NCBI GenBank assembly: GCA_045649205.1
Contig: JAZRPJ010000066.1
Span: forward strand, 1 to 30,807
Length of the DNA stretch: 30,807 nucleotides
Direction: 5' to 3'
DNA from: Flemingiibacterium sp045649205
Lineage (GTDB): Bacteria > Bacillota > Clostridia > Oscillospirales > CAG-272
Shown here: piece after piece, positions 8,631-15,052 of the stretch
Numbering within the stretch: position 1 is the stretch's first letter
Layout of the letters: every line of letters starts with the position of its first letter
Program-made: the position numbers and the translations under genes
Notes under the pieces: model-generated
Seen by the model: the letters and a program-made list of their open reading frames with translations, nothing else
Told to the model about the DNA's origin: nothing
The model's database searches: none

Positions 8631-9011
8631 ATGGAGAAAGTAAGAGTTGGATGGGTCGGTCTTGGACAGCGCGGATACGGCCTTCTTGAAATGGTTATTA
8701 AATATCTTGGTGAAAGGGTAGAGGTCGTCGGTGTATGCGATCTTTACGAAGACCGCACGGAAGCCGGACGAAAGCTGGTTGAAGACTTGACCGGTGTCAG
8801 CCCCGAAGCGGTGCTCGACTACCGCAGACTCCTTGAACGCAAGGATATAGATGCAATAGTTGCTCCTGCAGCATGGGAGGCTCACACCGATATCTTCATC
8901 GACTCCATGCTTGCCGGAAAGTATGTAGGCGTTGAAGTAGGAGGCGCATATTCCATTGAACAGTGCTGGGATATCGTCCGCACATACGAGCGCACCAAGT
9001 GCCCTGTATGA
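8631..9011 (+). CDS. Gfo/Idh/MocA oxidoreductase, N-terminal Rossmann part (frame broken)
   Basis: 126 residues from ATG 8631, chosen because AGAAAGGA lies 8 bases upstream and earlier in-frame codons fall in the operator. It carries the nucleotide-binding motif VGWVGLGQRGYG near the N-terminus and the rest of an NAD(P)-binding Rossmann fold, and stops at TGA 9009-9011 inside what should be the last Rossmann strand (KCPV). The C-terminal domain continues at once in the -1 frame from 9008. Together they would make a 411-residue protein of normal family length, so this is most simply one gene with one missing base near 9006-9008. The stop and the downstream ATG overlap as ATGA, so coupled expression of two pieces cannot be excluded. 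Confidence 0.75.
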   Translation: MEKVRVGWVGLGQRGYGLLEMVIKYLGERVEVVGVCDLYEDRTEAGRKLVEDLTGVSPEAVLDYRRLLERKDIDAIVAPAAWEAHTDIFIDSMLAGKYVGVEVGGAYSIEQCWDIVRTYERTKCPV

Positions 9012-9865
9012 TGCTTGAAAACTGCTGCTACGGCGAAGAGGAAATGACCGTCCTCAACATGATAAAGAAGGGCATGTTCGGTGAACTTATCCACTGCGAG
9101 GGCGGATACCGTCACGATCTTCGCGATGAGATCGCACAGGGTAACGAAATACGCCACTACCGTCTTCGCAATTACATGAACCGCTGCGGCGAACTCTATC
9201 CAACCCACGAGCTCGGTCCCATTGCAAAGTATCTTGACATAAACCGCGGAAACCGTATGGTTTCCCTTACATCCATGGCGTCAAAATCTGCCGGAATCCA
9301 GGAATGGATTCGCGCCTACCGTCCTGATGATCCCAATGGACGCTATAATTTTGCCCAGGGCGACATTGTCACCACCATGATCAAATGTGCTCACGGTGAA
9401 ACCATCACCCTTACCCATGACACATCCCTGCCCCGTCCCTATACCCGCGGGAATCTCGTGCAGGGTACTCGCGGCATCTGGTCCGAGAACAAGCACGGCA
9501 TGATGTTTGACGGTATGCTCGACACTCCTTCCTACGAGCATAAATTTATCCCCTACGAAGAATTCTCCAAGGATCACATTCATCCCCTCCACAAGAACTA
9601 CAAGGCAGTCGGCGGTCATGGCGGTGTGGACTATCTCGTATTCGACGGTTTTTTCGAGGCTGTAAGAAACAGAACACAGACTCCCATCGATGCTTACGAC
9701 ACTGCAGCATGGATGAGTATCACTCCCCTTTCCGAGGCTTCCATCGCCTGCGGCTCAATGCCCGTGGCAATTCCCGATTTCACCAACGGAAAATGGACGC
9801 ATCGCGAACCTATCGTTCGCTCCAAGTACTGCCTTGATGCAGTTTGCGAGGAATTTTTCGAATAA
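9008..9865 (+). CDS. Gfo/Idh/MocA oxidoreductase (GH109-like), C-terminal part (frame broken)
   Basis: About 285 residues, continuing the preceding gene after a one-base frame break. ATG 9008 or 9011 would be used if reinitiation at the ATGA overlap occurs; an in-frame ATG at 8963 is upstream but overlaps the N-terminal part. Motifs ELYPTHELGPIAKYLDINRGNR and EGGYRHDLRDE resemble the glycoside hydrolase family 109 branch of Gfo/Idh/MocA proteins, where a Tyr and the His of YPTH act near the NAD-dependent active site. GH109 enzymes remove alpha-N-acetylgalactosamine by a redox mechanism; that activity here is inference. The product lacks its own nucleotide-binding fold, so it is probably inactive alone. 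Confidence 0.75.
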   Translation: MMLENCCYGEEEMTVLNMIKKGMFGELIHCEGGYRHDLRDEIAQGNEIRHYRLRNYMNRCGELYPTHELGPIAKYLDINRGNRMVSLTSMASKSAGIQEWIRAYRPDDPNGRYNFAQGDIVTTMIKCAHGETITLTHDTSLPRPYTRGNLVQGTRGIWSENKHGMMFDGMLDTPSYEHKFIPYEEFSKDHIHPLHKNYKAVGGHGGVDYLVFDGFFEAVRNRTQTPIDAYDTAAWMSITPLSEASIACGSMPVAIPDFTNGKWTHREPIVRSKYCLDAVCEEFFE

Positions 9866-9884
9866 TCTTTAAACAAAAAGCAAA

Positions 9885-9915
9885 CCGCATCCCCGACCTT
9901 TGAATGGGGATGCGG
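9885..9915. terminator. Bidirectional terminator between convergent genes
   Basis: A perfect 10-bp GC-rich stem (CCGCATCCCC at 9885-9894 and its complement at 9906-9915) with an 11-base loop. It lies between the oxidoreductase stop and the convergent araC stop, with T-rich sequence on the + side and A-rich sequence on the other, so it can serve both. Confidence 0.8.
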
Positions 9916-9924
9916 CTTCTCATT

Positions 9925-10752
9925 TTACATTAATAAACTCCGCTTGAAATATTCCCGGCATACAGTGGGTGACATACCGTACCGTTCACTGAACAGCCGT
10001 GAAAAGTGTGCCGGGTCTGAATATCCAACCTTTGCGGAAATTTCGAATATTGACATTTCGGTCCCCTCAAGCAGTTGACGTGCATTTTCAAGCTTCTTAT
10101 TCCTTATGTACCTTGCGGGAGTCTGCCCCGTTTTTTCCTTGAATACTCTGATAAAATGATTCGGATGAAGATAGTACATCTGTGCCAGAGCTTCGTTTGA
10201 CATGGGCTTTTGCAGATTCTCGTTTATATAACGAAGCAGTGAATCAAACCGCTTGTCACCCTCGTCCATCACCTTATCCACATCGGAATTCGCCGTCTTT
10301 ATATACTCGGCTATCAGCTCGATAAGCTTCGCCTTTACTGTAAGTCGGTCGGTAAGACGTCCGCCTTGAAGTGCCGTGTCAAATTCCTTAAAGAGCCGAA
10401 GGACACGTCCGTCGCTATCCGCCTTGACCAGATATGGTAGTCTGAGTGAGTCGAAAAGCTTTGCATCGGGATACAGATCGAAATGCATCCAATATTTTGA
10501 GAAAGGCGCGTCCTTTATGTTATGATACGAGTGTCTTGTACGCGCCGGAATGAAAAACCAATCTCCGGCATAGGCTGTATATTCGGTTCCCTCTATGGTG
10601 ATGACGCATGAACCTTCTGTAATAAAATAGAACTTGCACTGCTCAAAACTGCAGGTATTAAGCGACCAATTTCCTCCTGCCGGAATCGAAAAATAACCGC
10701 CTAAATTGTAGACTGCATTGAAGTTAATAAGATAAGTATCTTCCGGGAACAT
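9925..10752 (-). CDS. AraC family transcriptional regulator
   Basis: 275 residues from the ATG at 10752, chosen because GAGG lies eight bases upstream; a GTG three codons earlier overlaps that ribosome binding site. The N-terminal half is a cupin-like sensing domain (GSCVITIEGTEYTAYAGDWFFIPARTRHSYH). The C-terminal ~100 residues hold the double helix-turn-helix (SNEALAQMYYLHPNHFIRVFKEKTG and IFEISAKVGYSDPAHFSRLFSERYG). Such proteins usually bind a sugar or sugar derivative and activate a neighbouring catabolic operon. It sits between the GH109-like gene and the divergent creatininase gene, which are its likely targets. Confidence 0.9.
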   Translation of the reverse strand: MFPEDTYLINFNAVYNLGGYFSIPAGGNWSLNTCSFEQCKFYFITEGSCVITIEGTEYTAYAGDWFFIPARTRHSYHNIKDAPFSKYWMHFDLYPDAKLFDSLRLPYLVKADSDGRVLRLFKEFDTALQGGRLTDRLTVKAKLIELIAEYIKTANSDVDKVMDEGDKRFDSLLRYINENLQKPMSNEALAQMYYLHPNHFIRVFKEKTGQTPARYIRNKKLENARQLLEGTEMSIFEISAKVGYSDPAHFSRLFSERYGMSPTVCREYFKRSLLM

Positions 10753-10770
10753 TTCTATCACCTCACTGTA

Positions 10771-10799
10771 ATTTTACCACGTCTGTACACTATTGTCAA
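10771..10799 (-). promoter_or_regulatory. Promoter of the AraC regulator
   Basis: On the minus strand TTGACA (10794-10799), a 17-base spacer, and TAAAAT (10771-10776), about 20 bases before the start codon. The -35 box lies in an inverted repeat ACTATTG-T-CAATAGT (10789-10803). Confidence 0.7.
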
Positions 10800-10854
10800 T
10801 AGTTATGTGATAAATTCGCGCTAATTTTATCCAAGCATCCGCTTATTATGTACA

Positions 10855-10883
10855 TTTACTTCGGTGAAGTTTGCGTGTATAAT
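10855..10883 (+). promoter_or_regulatory. Promoter of the creatininase unit
   Basis: TTTACT (10855-10860), a 17-base spacer and TATAAT (10878-10883). The palindrome ACTTC-GGT-GAAGT at 10858-10870 overlaps the -35 box and spacer and could be a regulator site, possibly for the divergent AraC protein. Confidence 0.55.
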
Positions 10884-10916
10884 TAATTTAAAGATATAAT
10901 TTCATGAGGTGTAATC

Positions 10917-11015
10917 ATGCTGACTATTATCGACCCGAATTTAACCCCGGAAAGGTTCACCTCCGAAAAGATCGTCCGGCTTGACGGCCTCGAAAAAGAA
11001 CTTGAACATTTATAA
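10917..11015 (+). CDS. Small 32-residue ORF before the creatininase gene
   Basis: ATG 10917 has a GAGGTG ribosome binding site five bases upstream and follows the promoter at 10855. The ORF runs 32 codons to TAA 11013-11015 (MLTIIDPNLTPERF...LEKELEHL) and ends 18 bases before the creatininase start. I recognise no family. It could be a real small protein, a leader peptide, or the remnant of a deleted larger gene. The good ribosome binding site argues that it is translated. Confidence 0.4.
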   Translation: MLTIIDPNLTPERFTSEKIVRLDGLEKELEHL

Positions 11016-11033
11016 TTTTGAAGGAGAAATAAA

Positions 11034-11750
11034 ATGAAACTCGAAAACTGCTATCCCGATTACCTTGAAGACGCAAAGAAAAGAAACGTGCCGCTCTTCA
11101 TCCCCGTCGGCACTATCGAATACCACAGTATGCATATGCCTCTCGGTACGGACACCCAAGTAGCTTACGCTATCTGCGAGCGTATCGAAGAAAGGCACGA
11201 AATCATCATCGCTCCCCCGCTGTGGTACGGCTGTGCAAGCTATGCGGTACGCGGTCCCGAGGGCAACACCATTGACATGGATGGCAAGGTACTTAACGAC
11301 ACCATGTACAATATCTATATGTCCCTCCTGAAGTCCGGCTTTAGAAATATCTACACCGTCCTCGCACATCAGACCGAAGCTCCCAATCCTACCGAAACAG
11401 CCTGCCTTGACGCATCAAGACGTGTAATCTTCAAATTCCTTGAGGAAACCCGTGGCATCGGCTGGTGGGGTGACCGCAAGATGCAGGACTTCTATGGAAC
11501 TATGGACGGTCAGGACAACCCCTGGAACTGGATCCACGTTTCTCCCGTCTATCCGCCAAGAGATGACGGTGGTGACCACGCAGGCAAGATTGAAACGTCC
11601 GATCTCTGGGCACTCCGTCCCGAGCTTATCCGTACAGACAAGATAGGCACCTCCGATGACTGGTTCACCGATACCGCAAAAGAGGCTTCAAAAGAATACG
11701 GTGAGGAGCGTATACAGCACATTCTCGCATACTGGGATTCTGTGCTTTAA
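11034..11750 (+). CDS. Creatininase family protein
   Basis: 238 residues, close to the family's usual 240-260. The N-terminal motif GTIEYHSMHMPLGTDT matches the creatininase metal-binding signature (E-x-H...PLGTD). His in LAHQ and a later Glu in PNPTE probably complete the two-metal site, although the family's HGGN is changed to HQTE. The family hydrolyses cyclic or linear amides (creatinine, formylaminopyrimidines); the substrate here is unknown. AAGGAGAAATAAA precedes the ATG at 11034. It is probably co-transcribed with the small ORF in front and controlled by the divergent AraC gene. Confidence 0.85.
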   Translation: MKLENCYPDYLEDAKKRNVPLFIPVGTIEYHSMHMPLGTDTQVAYAICERIEERHEIIIAPPLWYGCASYAVRGPEGNTIDMDGKVLNDTMYNIYMSLLKSGFRNIYTVLAHQTEAPNPTETACLDASRRVIFKFLEETRGIGWWGDRKMQDFYGTMDGQDNPWNWIHVSPVYPPRDDGGDHAGKIETSDLWALRPELIRTDKIGTSDDWFTDTAKEASKEYGEERIQHILAYWDSVL

Positions 11751-11765
11751 CCTAATAGTGACTGT

Positions 11766-11797
11766 GTGGGCGGATTCTGCATCCGCCCACTATTTTG
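11766..11797 (+). terminator. Terminator after the creatininase gene
   Basis: A perfect 10-bp stem (GTGGGCGGAT at 11766-11775, complement at 11781-11790) with a five-base loop, followed by TATTTTGT. It begins 15 bases after the creatininase stop. Confidence 0.7.
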
Positions 11798-11850
11798 TGG
11801 TTCAAAGCGGCAGGAGCAAGCCCCTGCCCTACGGATTTGTCATAAATCCG
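11766..11850. repeat. Composite palindromic intergenic element (three hairpins)
   Basis: Three inverted repeats stand in a row: 11766-11790 (10-bp stem), 11809-11828 (GGCAGG/CCTGCC with an imperfect inner pairing), and 11832-11850 (CGGATTT/AAATCCG). This looks like the interspersed palindromic intergenic repeats of gut Clostridia rather than a single terminator. Only one copy is in the window, so repeat status is inferred from its form. Confidence 0.45.
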
Positions 11851-11887
11851 CAGATTCATGTGGAAAATTTAATTTTACAAATAAGTA

Positions 11888-11916
11888 TAGACTTCCGCAA
11901 AGTTATATGCTATAAT
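11888..11916 (+). promoter_or_regulatory. Promoter of the DUF3842 gene
   Basis: TAGACT (11888-11893), a 17-base spacer and TATAAT (11911-11916), followed 28 bases later by the start codon. Confidence 0.65.
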
Positions 11917-11943
11917 AATTGTACTAACCGCAGGAGGGGTAAA

Positions 11944-12360
11944 ATGAACATAACAATAATCGACGGACAAGGCGGTCAGCTTGGAGCTACACTTGTAAAA
12001 GAAATATCGGCGCAGTTTCAGGGGATTAACTTAACCGCAATCGGCACTAATGCCGTTGCCACCTCCGCAATGCTGAAAGCCGGTGCCAAAAATGCCGCAA
12101 CCGGCGAAAATTCGGTAGTCGTAGCCTGCCGCAAGGCTGACGTTATCATCGGGCCTGTTGGTATTGTGATTGCAGACTCGCTCCTTGGCGAGATCACCGA
12201 AAAAATGGCGGTTGCCATCGGTCAGGCGGATGCCATCCGAATCCTCATCCCAATGGGAAAATGCGAAAACATCATCGTCGGCGTACCAAGCCTTAATACA
12301 AAAGAATTAATTGACGATACAATTGCAAAACTCCGCACCATTATCGCACAAAATGCTTGA
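11944..12360 (+). CDS. DUF3842 family protein
   Basis: 138 residues from ATG 11944, which follows AGGAGGGGT. The frame is open further upstream to 11656, but that extension crosses the creatininase gene, the hairpins and the promoter. The protein starts ITIIDGQGGQLGATLVKEI, a glycine-rich Rossmann-like turn, and contains IGTNAVATSAMLKAGAKNAATGEN and IGPVGIVIADSLLGEIT, which I recognise as DUF3842, a family of unknown function common in Clostridia. No catalytic residues can be assigned and there is no membrane segment. The promoter of the next operon overlaps its last codons, so the two units are tightly packed. Confidence 0.8.
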   Translation: MNITIIDGQGGQLGATLVKEISAQFQGINLTAIGTNAVATSAMLKAGAKNAATGENSVVVACRKADVIIGPVGIVIADSLLGEITEKMAVAIGQADAIRILIPMGKCENIIVGVPSLNTKELIDDTIAKLRTIIAQNA

Positions 12361-12385
12361 CAAAACTGAAGCGATATGATATAAT
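12357..12385 (+). promoter_or_regulatory. Consensus promoter of the ECF-kinase operon
   Basis: TTGACA (12357-12362), a 17-base spacer and TATAAT (12380-12385), a full consensus match. The -35 box overlaps the stop codon of the DUF3842 gene. Transcripts would begin near 12391, leaving a leader of about 130 bases. Confidence 0.85.
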
Positions 12386-12390
12386 TAATC

Positions 12391-12503
12391 AGTATTTCAG
12401 AAGAAAGACAGCGGGACAGAAGTTCCTTCAATTTTACTTGCAATATTTTATTAACGATACTATGAAGGTGTCATTATCTCTGTAGGGATAGTGGCACTTT
12501 TTT
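12391..12503 (+). promoter_or_regulatory. Structured leader with attenuator, candidate riboswitch of unknown class
   Basis: Between the promoter and the ECF gene lies ~75 bases of potential aptamer followed by an intrinsic terminator. Visible pairings are AGTAT 12391-12395 with ATACT 12457-12461, a GGGAC/GTTCC hairpin at 12413-12426, and CCTTC 12425-12429 with GAAGG 12464-12468. The last would compete with the base of the terminator stem and could act as antiterminator. I compared it mentally with TPP, FMN, THF, preQ1, ZTP, SAM, T-box and ykkC consensus cores and saw no match. The ligand, if any, is unknown; a vitamin or nucleoside precursor fits the genes downstream. Confidence 0.5.
12468..12503 (+). 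terminator. Intrinsic terminator inside the leader (attenuator)
   Basis: GTGTCATTATCTC (12468-12480) pairs over all 13 positions, with G-U pairs, with 12485-12497 around a TGTA loop, followed by six T residues at 12498-12503. It stands 17 bases before the ECF start codon, so it must be bypassed for expression. Confidence 0.8.
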
Positions 12504-12520
12504 GTAGGAAAGGAACTTTC

Positions 12521-13090
12521 ATGAAACGAAATAATTTACTCAGAATGATTTTGGCGGCACTCTTTTTGGCACTTGCTTATGTTATGCCCTTCTTGACGGG
12601 ACAGATTCCGGAAATCGGCTCTATGCTCTGCCCCATGCATATTCCCGTCCTGCTCTGCGGATTTATCTGCGGATGGCCTTGGGGTTTAGCGGTAGGAGCG
12701 GTCGCCCCCTTAATGCGTTCTATGCTGACCGGAGGATTCCCCCCCTTGTATCCTTCTGCAATCTGCATGGTCTTCGAACTTGCCGCATACGGCTTGGTTT
12801 CCGGACTTTTGCACAGACTCTTGCCCAGAAAAAAACCGTTTATTTACTGTTCTCTCCTCATCGCAATGATAGTTGGAAGGATCGTATGGGGCACAGCAAT
12901 GTTTGTTTGCATGGTAATAAAAGGCAGCGGATTTAGCTTTGCAGCATTTATTTCCGGCGCGTTTACAACCGCCGTCCCCGGAATCATCGTACAGATAATT
13001 TTAATTCCCCCGATTGTCATGCTGCTTGACGGGAAAAAAGTATTAGGTTTAGAAAAGCAACTTGGAGATAAGTATGAAACAACCCAATAA
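12521..13090 (+). CDS. ECF transporter S component
   Basis: 189 residues from ATG 12521, which follows AGGAAAGGAAC; an in-frame upstream ATG at 12491 lies in the terminator stem and is rejected. The protein has about five to six hydrophobic helices and the conserved PMHIPVLLCGFICGWPWGLAVGAVAPLMRSML and FELAAYGLVSGLL segments of PF12822-type substrate-binding S components. These membrane proteins capture a vitamin or related small molecule and work with a shared EcfA/A'/T energy module, which is not in this window. The substrate cannot be assigned. The next gene starts inside its 3' end, so transporter and kinase are made together. Confidence 0.82.
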   Translation: MKRNNLLRMILAALFLALAYVMPFLTGQIPEIGSMLCPMHIPVLLCGFICGWPWGLAVGAVAPLMRSMLTGGFPPLYPSAICMVFELAAYGLVSGLLHRLLPRKKPFIYCSLLIAMIVGRIVWGTAMFVCMVIKGSGFSFAAFISGAFTTAVPGIIVQIILIPPIVMLLDGKKVLGLEKQLGDKYETTQ

Positions 13091-14141
13091 AACTCGCGAT
13101 CTTCTCATAAAGCACTATCGGAGATATCCTGATCTGCAAATCAAAGATATATTCAAATTCCTTCACCAAAGTACATTTGGGTGTGAGCATATGGTATCAT
13201 CTCTTGCCGGCACGGTTGAATATATAAAAAAAGAGTATGAAACTCTGACAGAACGAAGCGAACTACGCACCGAAGCCCTTGACGGTGAGTATAGCCGTGT
13301 CCACCTATCCTATTTTGATCAAGGACTCCACCCCGAAACCCTCGGTAGGCTTTTCTTTGAATCCGCAAAACAAGGGGCAGGAAACATAGAAGAATTAGAG
13401 CAAAAGCTGGCCGTCGCCAATGGGCTGATACTCGAAAATGCCCTGCCTTTTTCGCAAAGTGAATTTGATTCTGAACTTAAAAAATGGGCGGCTGACGGAT
13501 ATCCGGCAACTCATCACTCGGATACTTTTCGAGAGAGCTATCATCCTGCCTACCGTGTCATCGCCAACCGATATGTACCTTTTCTCTCCCTTTTTGCGGA
13601 AATTGACAAGGCTATGGAGAGGGGAGCAGTTACGGTTGCCATAGAGGGTGGCAGTGCCAGCGGCAAATCCACTCTCGCTGACATTCTGACTTCTCTGTAT
13701 GACTGCAATATCTTCCACATGGATGATTTCTTTCTCCGTCCCGAACAGCGCACTCCCGAGCGGTATGCGGAAGTTGGCGGAAATGTTGACAGAGAACGTT
13801 TTCTCTCGGAGGTTCTGCTACCACACAGCCGAGGCGAGGCGGTCAATTACCGCAGATTTGACTGCGCCACCTTTACTCTTTGTCCACCGGTGACGGTCAC
13901 ACCGAAAAAGTTGACCGTAATCGAGGGGGCATATTCCATGCATCCTGAGCTTGCGAAATATTACAGTTTGTCCGTATTTTTGGATATCTCTCCCGAGCTT
14001 CAGCGTGCACGAATAATAAAGCGAAATTCGCCGGGAATGGCAGAACGGTTCTTTAAGGAGTGGATCCCCCTTGAAAAAGTATATTTTGAAAAAATGCAGG
14101 TTAAGGAGCGCTGCGGACTTATAATTCGGATTGAAGAATAA
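13074..14141 (+). CDS. Two-domain uridine kinase-like P-loop kinase
   Basis: 355 residues from ATG 13074 with GGAG just upstream; it overlaps the ECF gene by 17 bases. The C-terminal half (from ~185) is a uridine kinase/pantothenate kinase-like P-loop domain: Walker A GGSASGKST at 192-200, HMDDFF at 215-220, VIEGAYS at 282-288, and an Arg-rich lid (RARIIKRNSPGMAERFF). The N-terminal ~180 residues form a separate domain I do not recognise, with HQSTFGCEHMV (31-41), HHSDTFRESYHPAYRV (147-162) and several conserved-looking acidic and histidine residues. Being coupled to a vitamin-type S component, it probably phosphorylates the imported compound and so traps it; that is inference. Confidence 0.78.
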   Translation: MKQPNKTRDLLIKHYRRYPDLQIKDIFKFLHQSTFGCEHMVSSLAGTVEYIKKEYETLTERSELRTEALDGEYSRVHLSYFDQGLHPETLGRLFFESAKQGAGNIEELEQKLAVANGLILENALPFSQSEFDSELKKWAADGYPATHHSDTFRESYHPAYRVIANRYVPFLSLFAEIDKAMERGAVTVAIEGGSASGKSTLADILTSLYDCNIFHMDDFFLRPEQRTPERYAEVGGNVDRERFLSEVLLPHSRGEAVNYRRFDCATFTLCPPVTVTPKKLTVIEGAYSMHPELAKYYSLSVFLDISPELQRARIIKRNSPGMAERFFKEWIPLEKVYFEKMQVKERCGLIIRIEE

Positions 14142-14150
14142 TATAGATAT

Positions 14151-14185
14151 GAGCTGTTGCACTTAGGTGCAACAGCTCGATTGTT
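14151..14185. terminator. Bidirectional terminator between kinase and EamA gene
   Basis: A perfect 12-bp stem (GAGCTGTTGCAC at 14151-14162, complement at 14167-14178) with a TTAG loop, followed on the + side by GATTGTTATTT. It lies between two convergent genes. Confidence 0.8.
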
Positions 14186-14194
14186 ATTTGAAAT

Positions 14195-15052
14195 TTACAG
14201 TGATATCATCACCATCGCTATTACGCTGATGATAATTCCCCCCCACACAGAAGGCGGCAGCCGGTCACGGAACAAGGCACCCGACACAAGTGCCGTCAGC
14301 ATGATCGTTCCGCCATTGATCACCGGGAAAAACATCATACCCGGCAGTGCGCCTGCTAAATGCATATTAAGGCGGCTGGCTATCACCACGCTTAGAGCAA
14401 GCAACACGGCATAAATCCAATATTTACGGGAATATCCTTTTTTCTCCGGAGAACGGAGCAGCAGCACTCCGCCGGATTGAATCAGCATAAATGCGAAGGC
14501 GGCAAACAAAAATTCGTTTGTTTGTCCCGGGAACTGCCTTACAGACAACTTCTGCAGAATTCCCGTGCCGCCTGCGGCACACATGCTTAACAGTGCCAGA
14601 AGAAGGTGCTTTTTGTCAATGGCGTGTCCTCTTTTTCCTCGAAGCGATACCAAAGCGATAGAAACTATCAGTGCCGCGATTCCGGTGATTTTCATTACCG
14701 ATACCGGTTCTCTGTCATATACTGCGGAAAACACAGTTGGTATTAAGAAGCATGAGGCATAGATCAGCGCACAGATCGACACCGATCCCCCATTGACCGC
14801 AAGTATGTACAGGCTTTGAGAACTCATGGTGCAAATTCCGTACAGGAATGCCATCAAAAGAAAAGCAGGATCAATAATACGAGAAAAATCAAGGCCCTGC
14901 ACTCCAAATATAGCCAAAGCAACAAGGGATGTAATAATATTTGTCAGCATCAGCCTCTTTGTGCCGGCAAAGATATCCTCACCGGCTTTTGCGATAAGAT
15001 TTTTCGCTGTACCAAAGCAAAGGGATATTCCAAGAAGAATATAGTCCATCAT
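14195..15052 (-). CDS. EamA/DMT family transporter
   Basis: 285 residues with about ten hydrophobic helices in two similar halves, the layout of the drug/metabolite transporter (EamA) family. There is no soluble domain. The ATG at 15052 overlaps the stop of the upstream sialidase-like gene as ATGA, which indicates translational coupling and supports this start over the next ATG three bases later. It is the last gene of the LacI-sialidase-EamA operon, so it may move a sugar-related compound across the membrane; the substrate and direction are unknown. Confidence 0.8.
   Translation of the reverse strand: MMDYILLGISLCFGTAKNLIAKAGEDIFAGTKRLMLTNIITSLVALAIFGVQGLDFSRIIDPAFLLMAFLYGICTMSSQSLYILAVNGGSVSICALIYASCFLIPTVFSAVYDREPVSVMKITGIAALIVSIALVSLRGKRGHAIDKKHLLLALLSMCAAGGTGILQKLSVRQFPGQTNEFLFAAFAFMLIQSGGVLLLRSPEKKGYSRKYWIYAVLLALSVVIASRLNMHLAGALPGMMFFPVINGGTIMLTALVSGALFRDRLPPSVWGGIIISVIAMVMISL

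Noticed and set aside
8990..9014. Programmed -1 ribosomal frameshift in the Gfo/Idh/MocA gene
   Set aside because: No slippery heptamer of the X-XXY-YYZ type lies at the junction, and no evident downstream stimulatory stem is seen; a one-base deletion or ATGA reinitiation explains it better.
11656..12360. 234-codon version of the DUF3842 gene
   Set aside because: The N-terminal extension crosses the end of creatininase, three hairpins and a promoter; ATG 11944 has an AGGAGG site and matches the family start.
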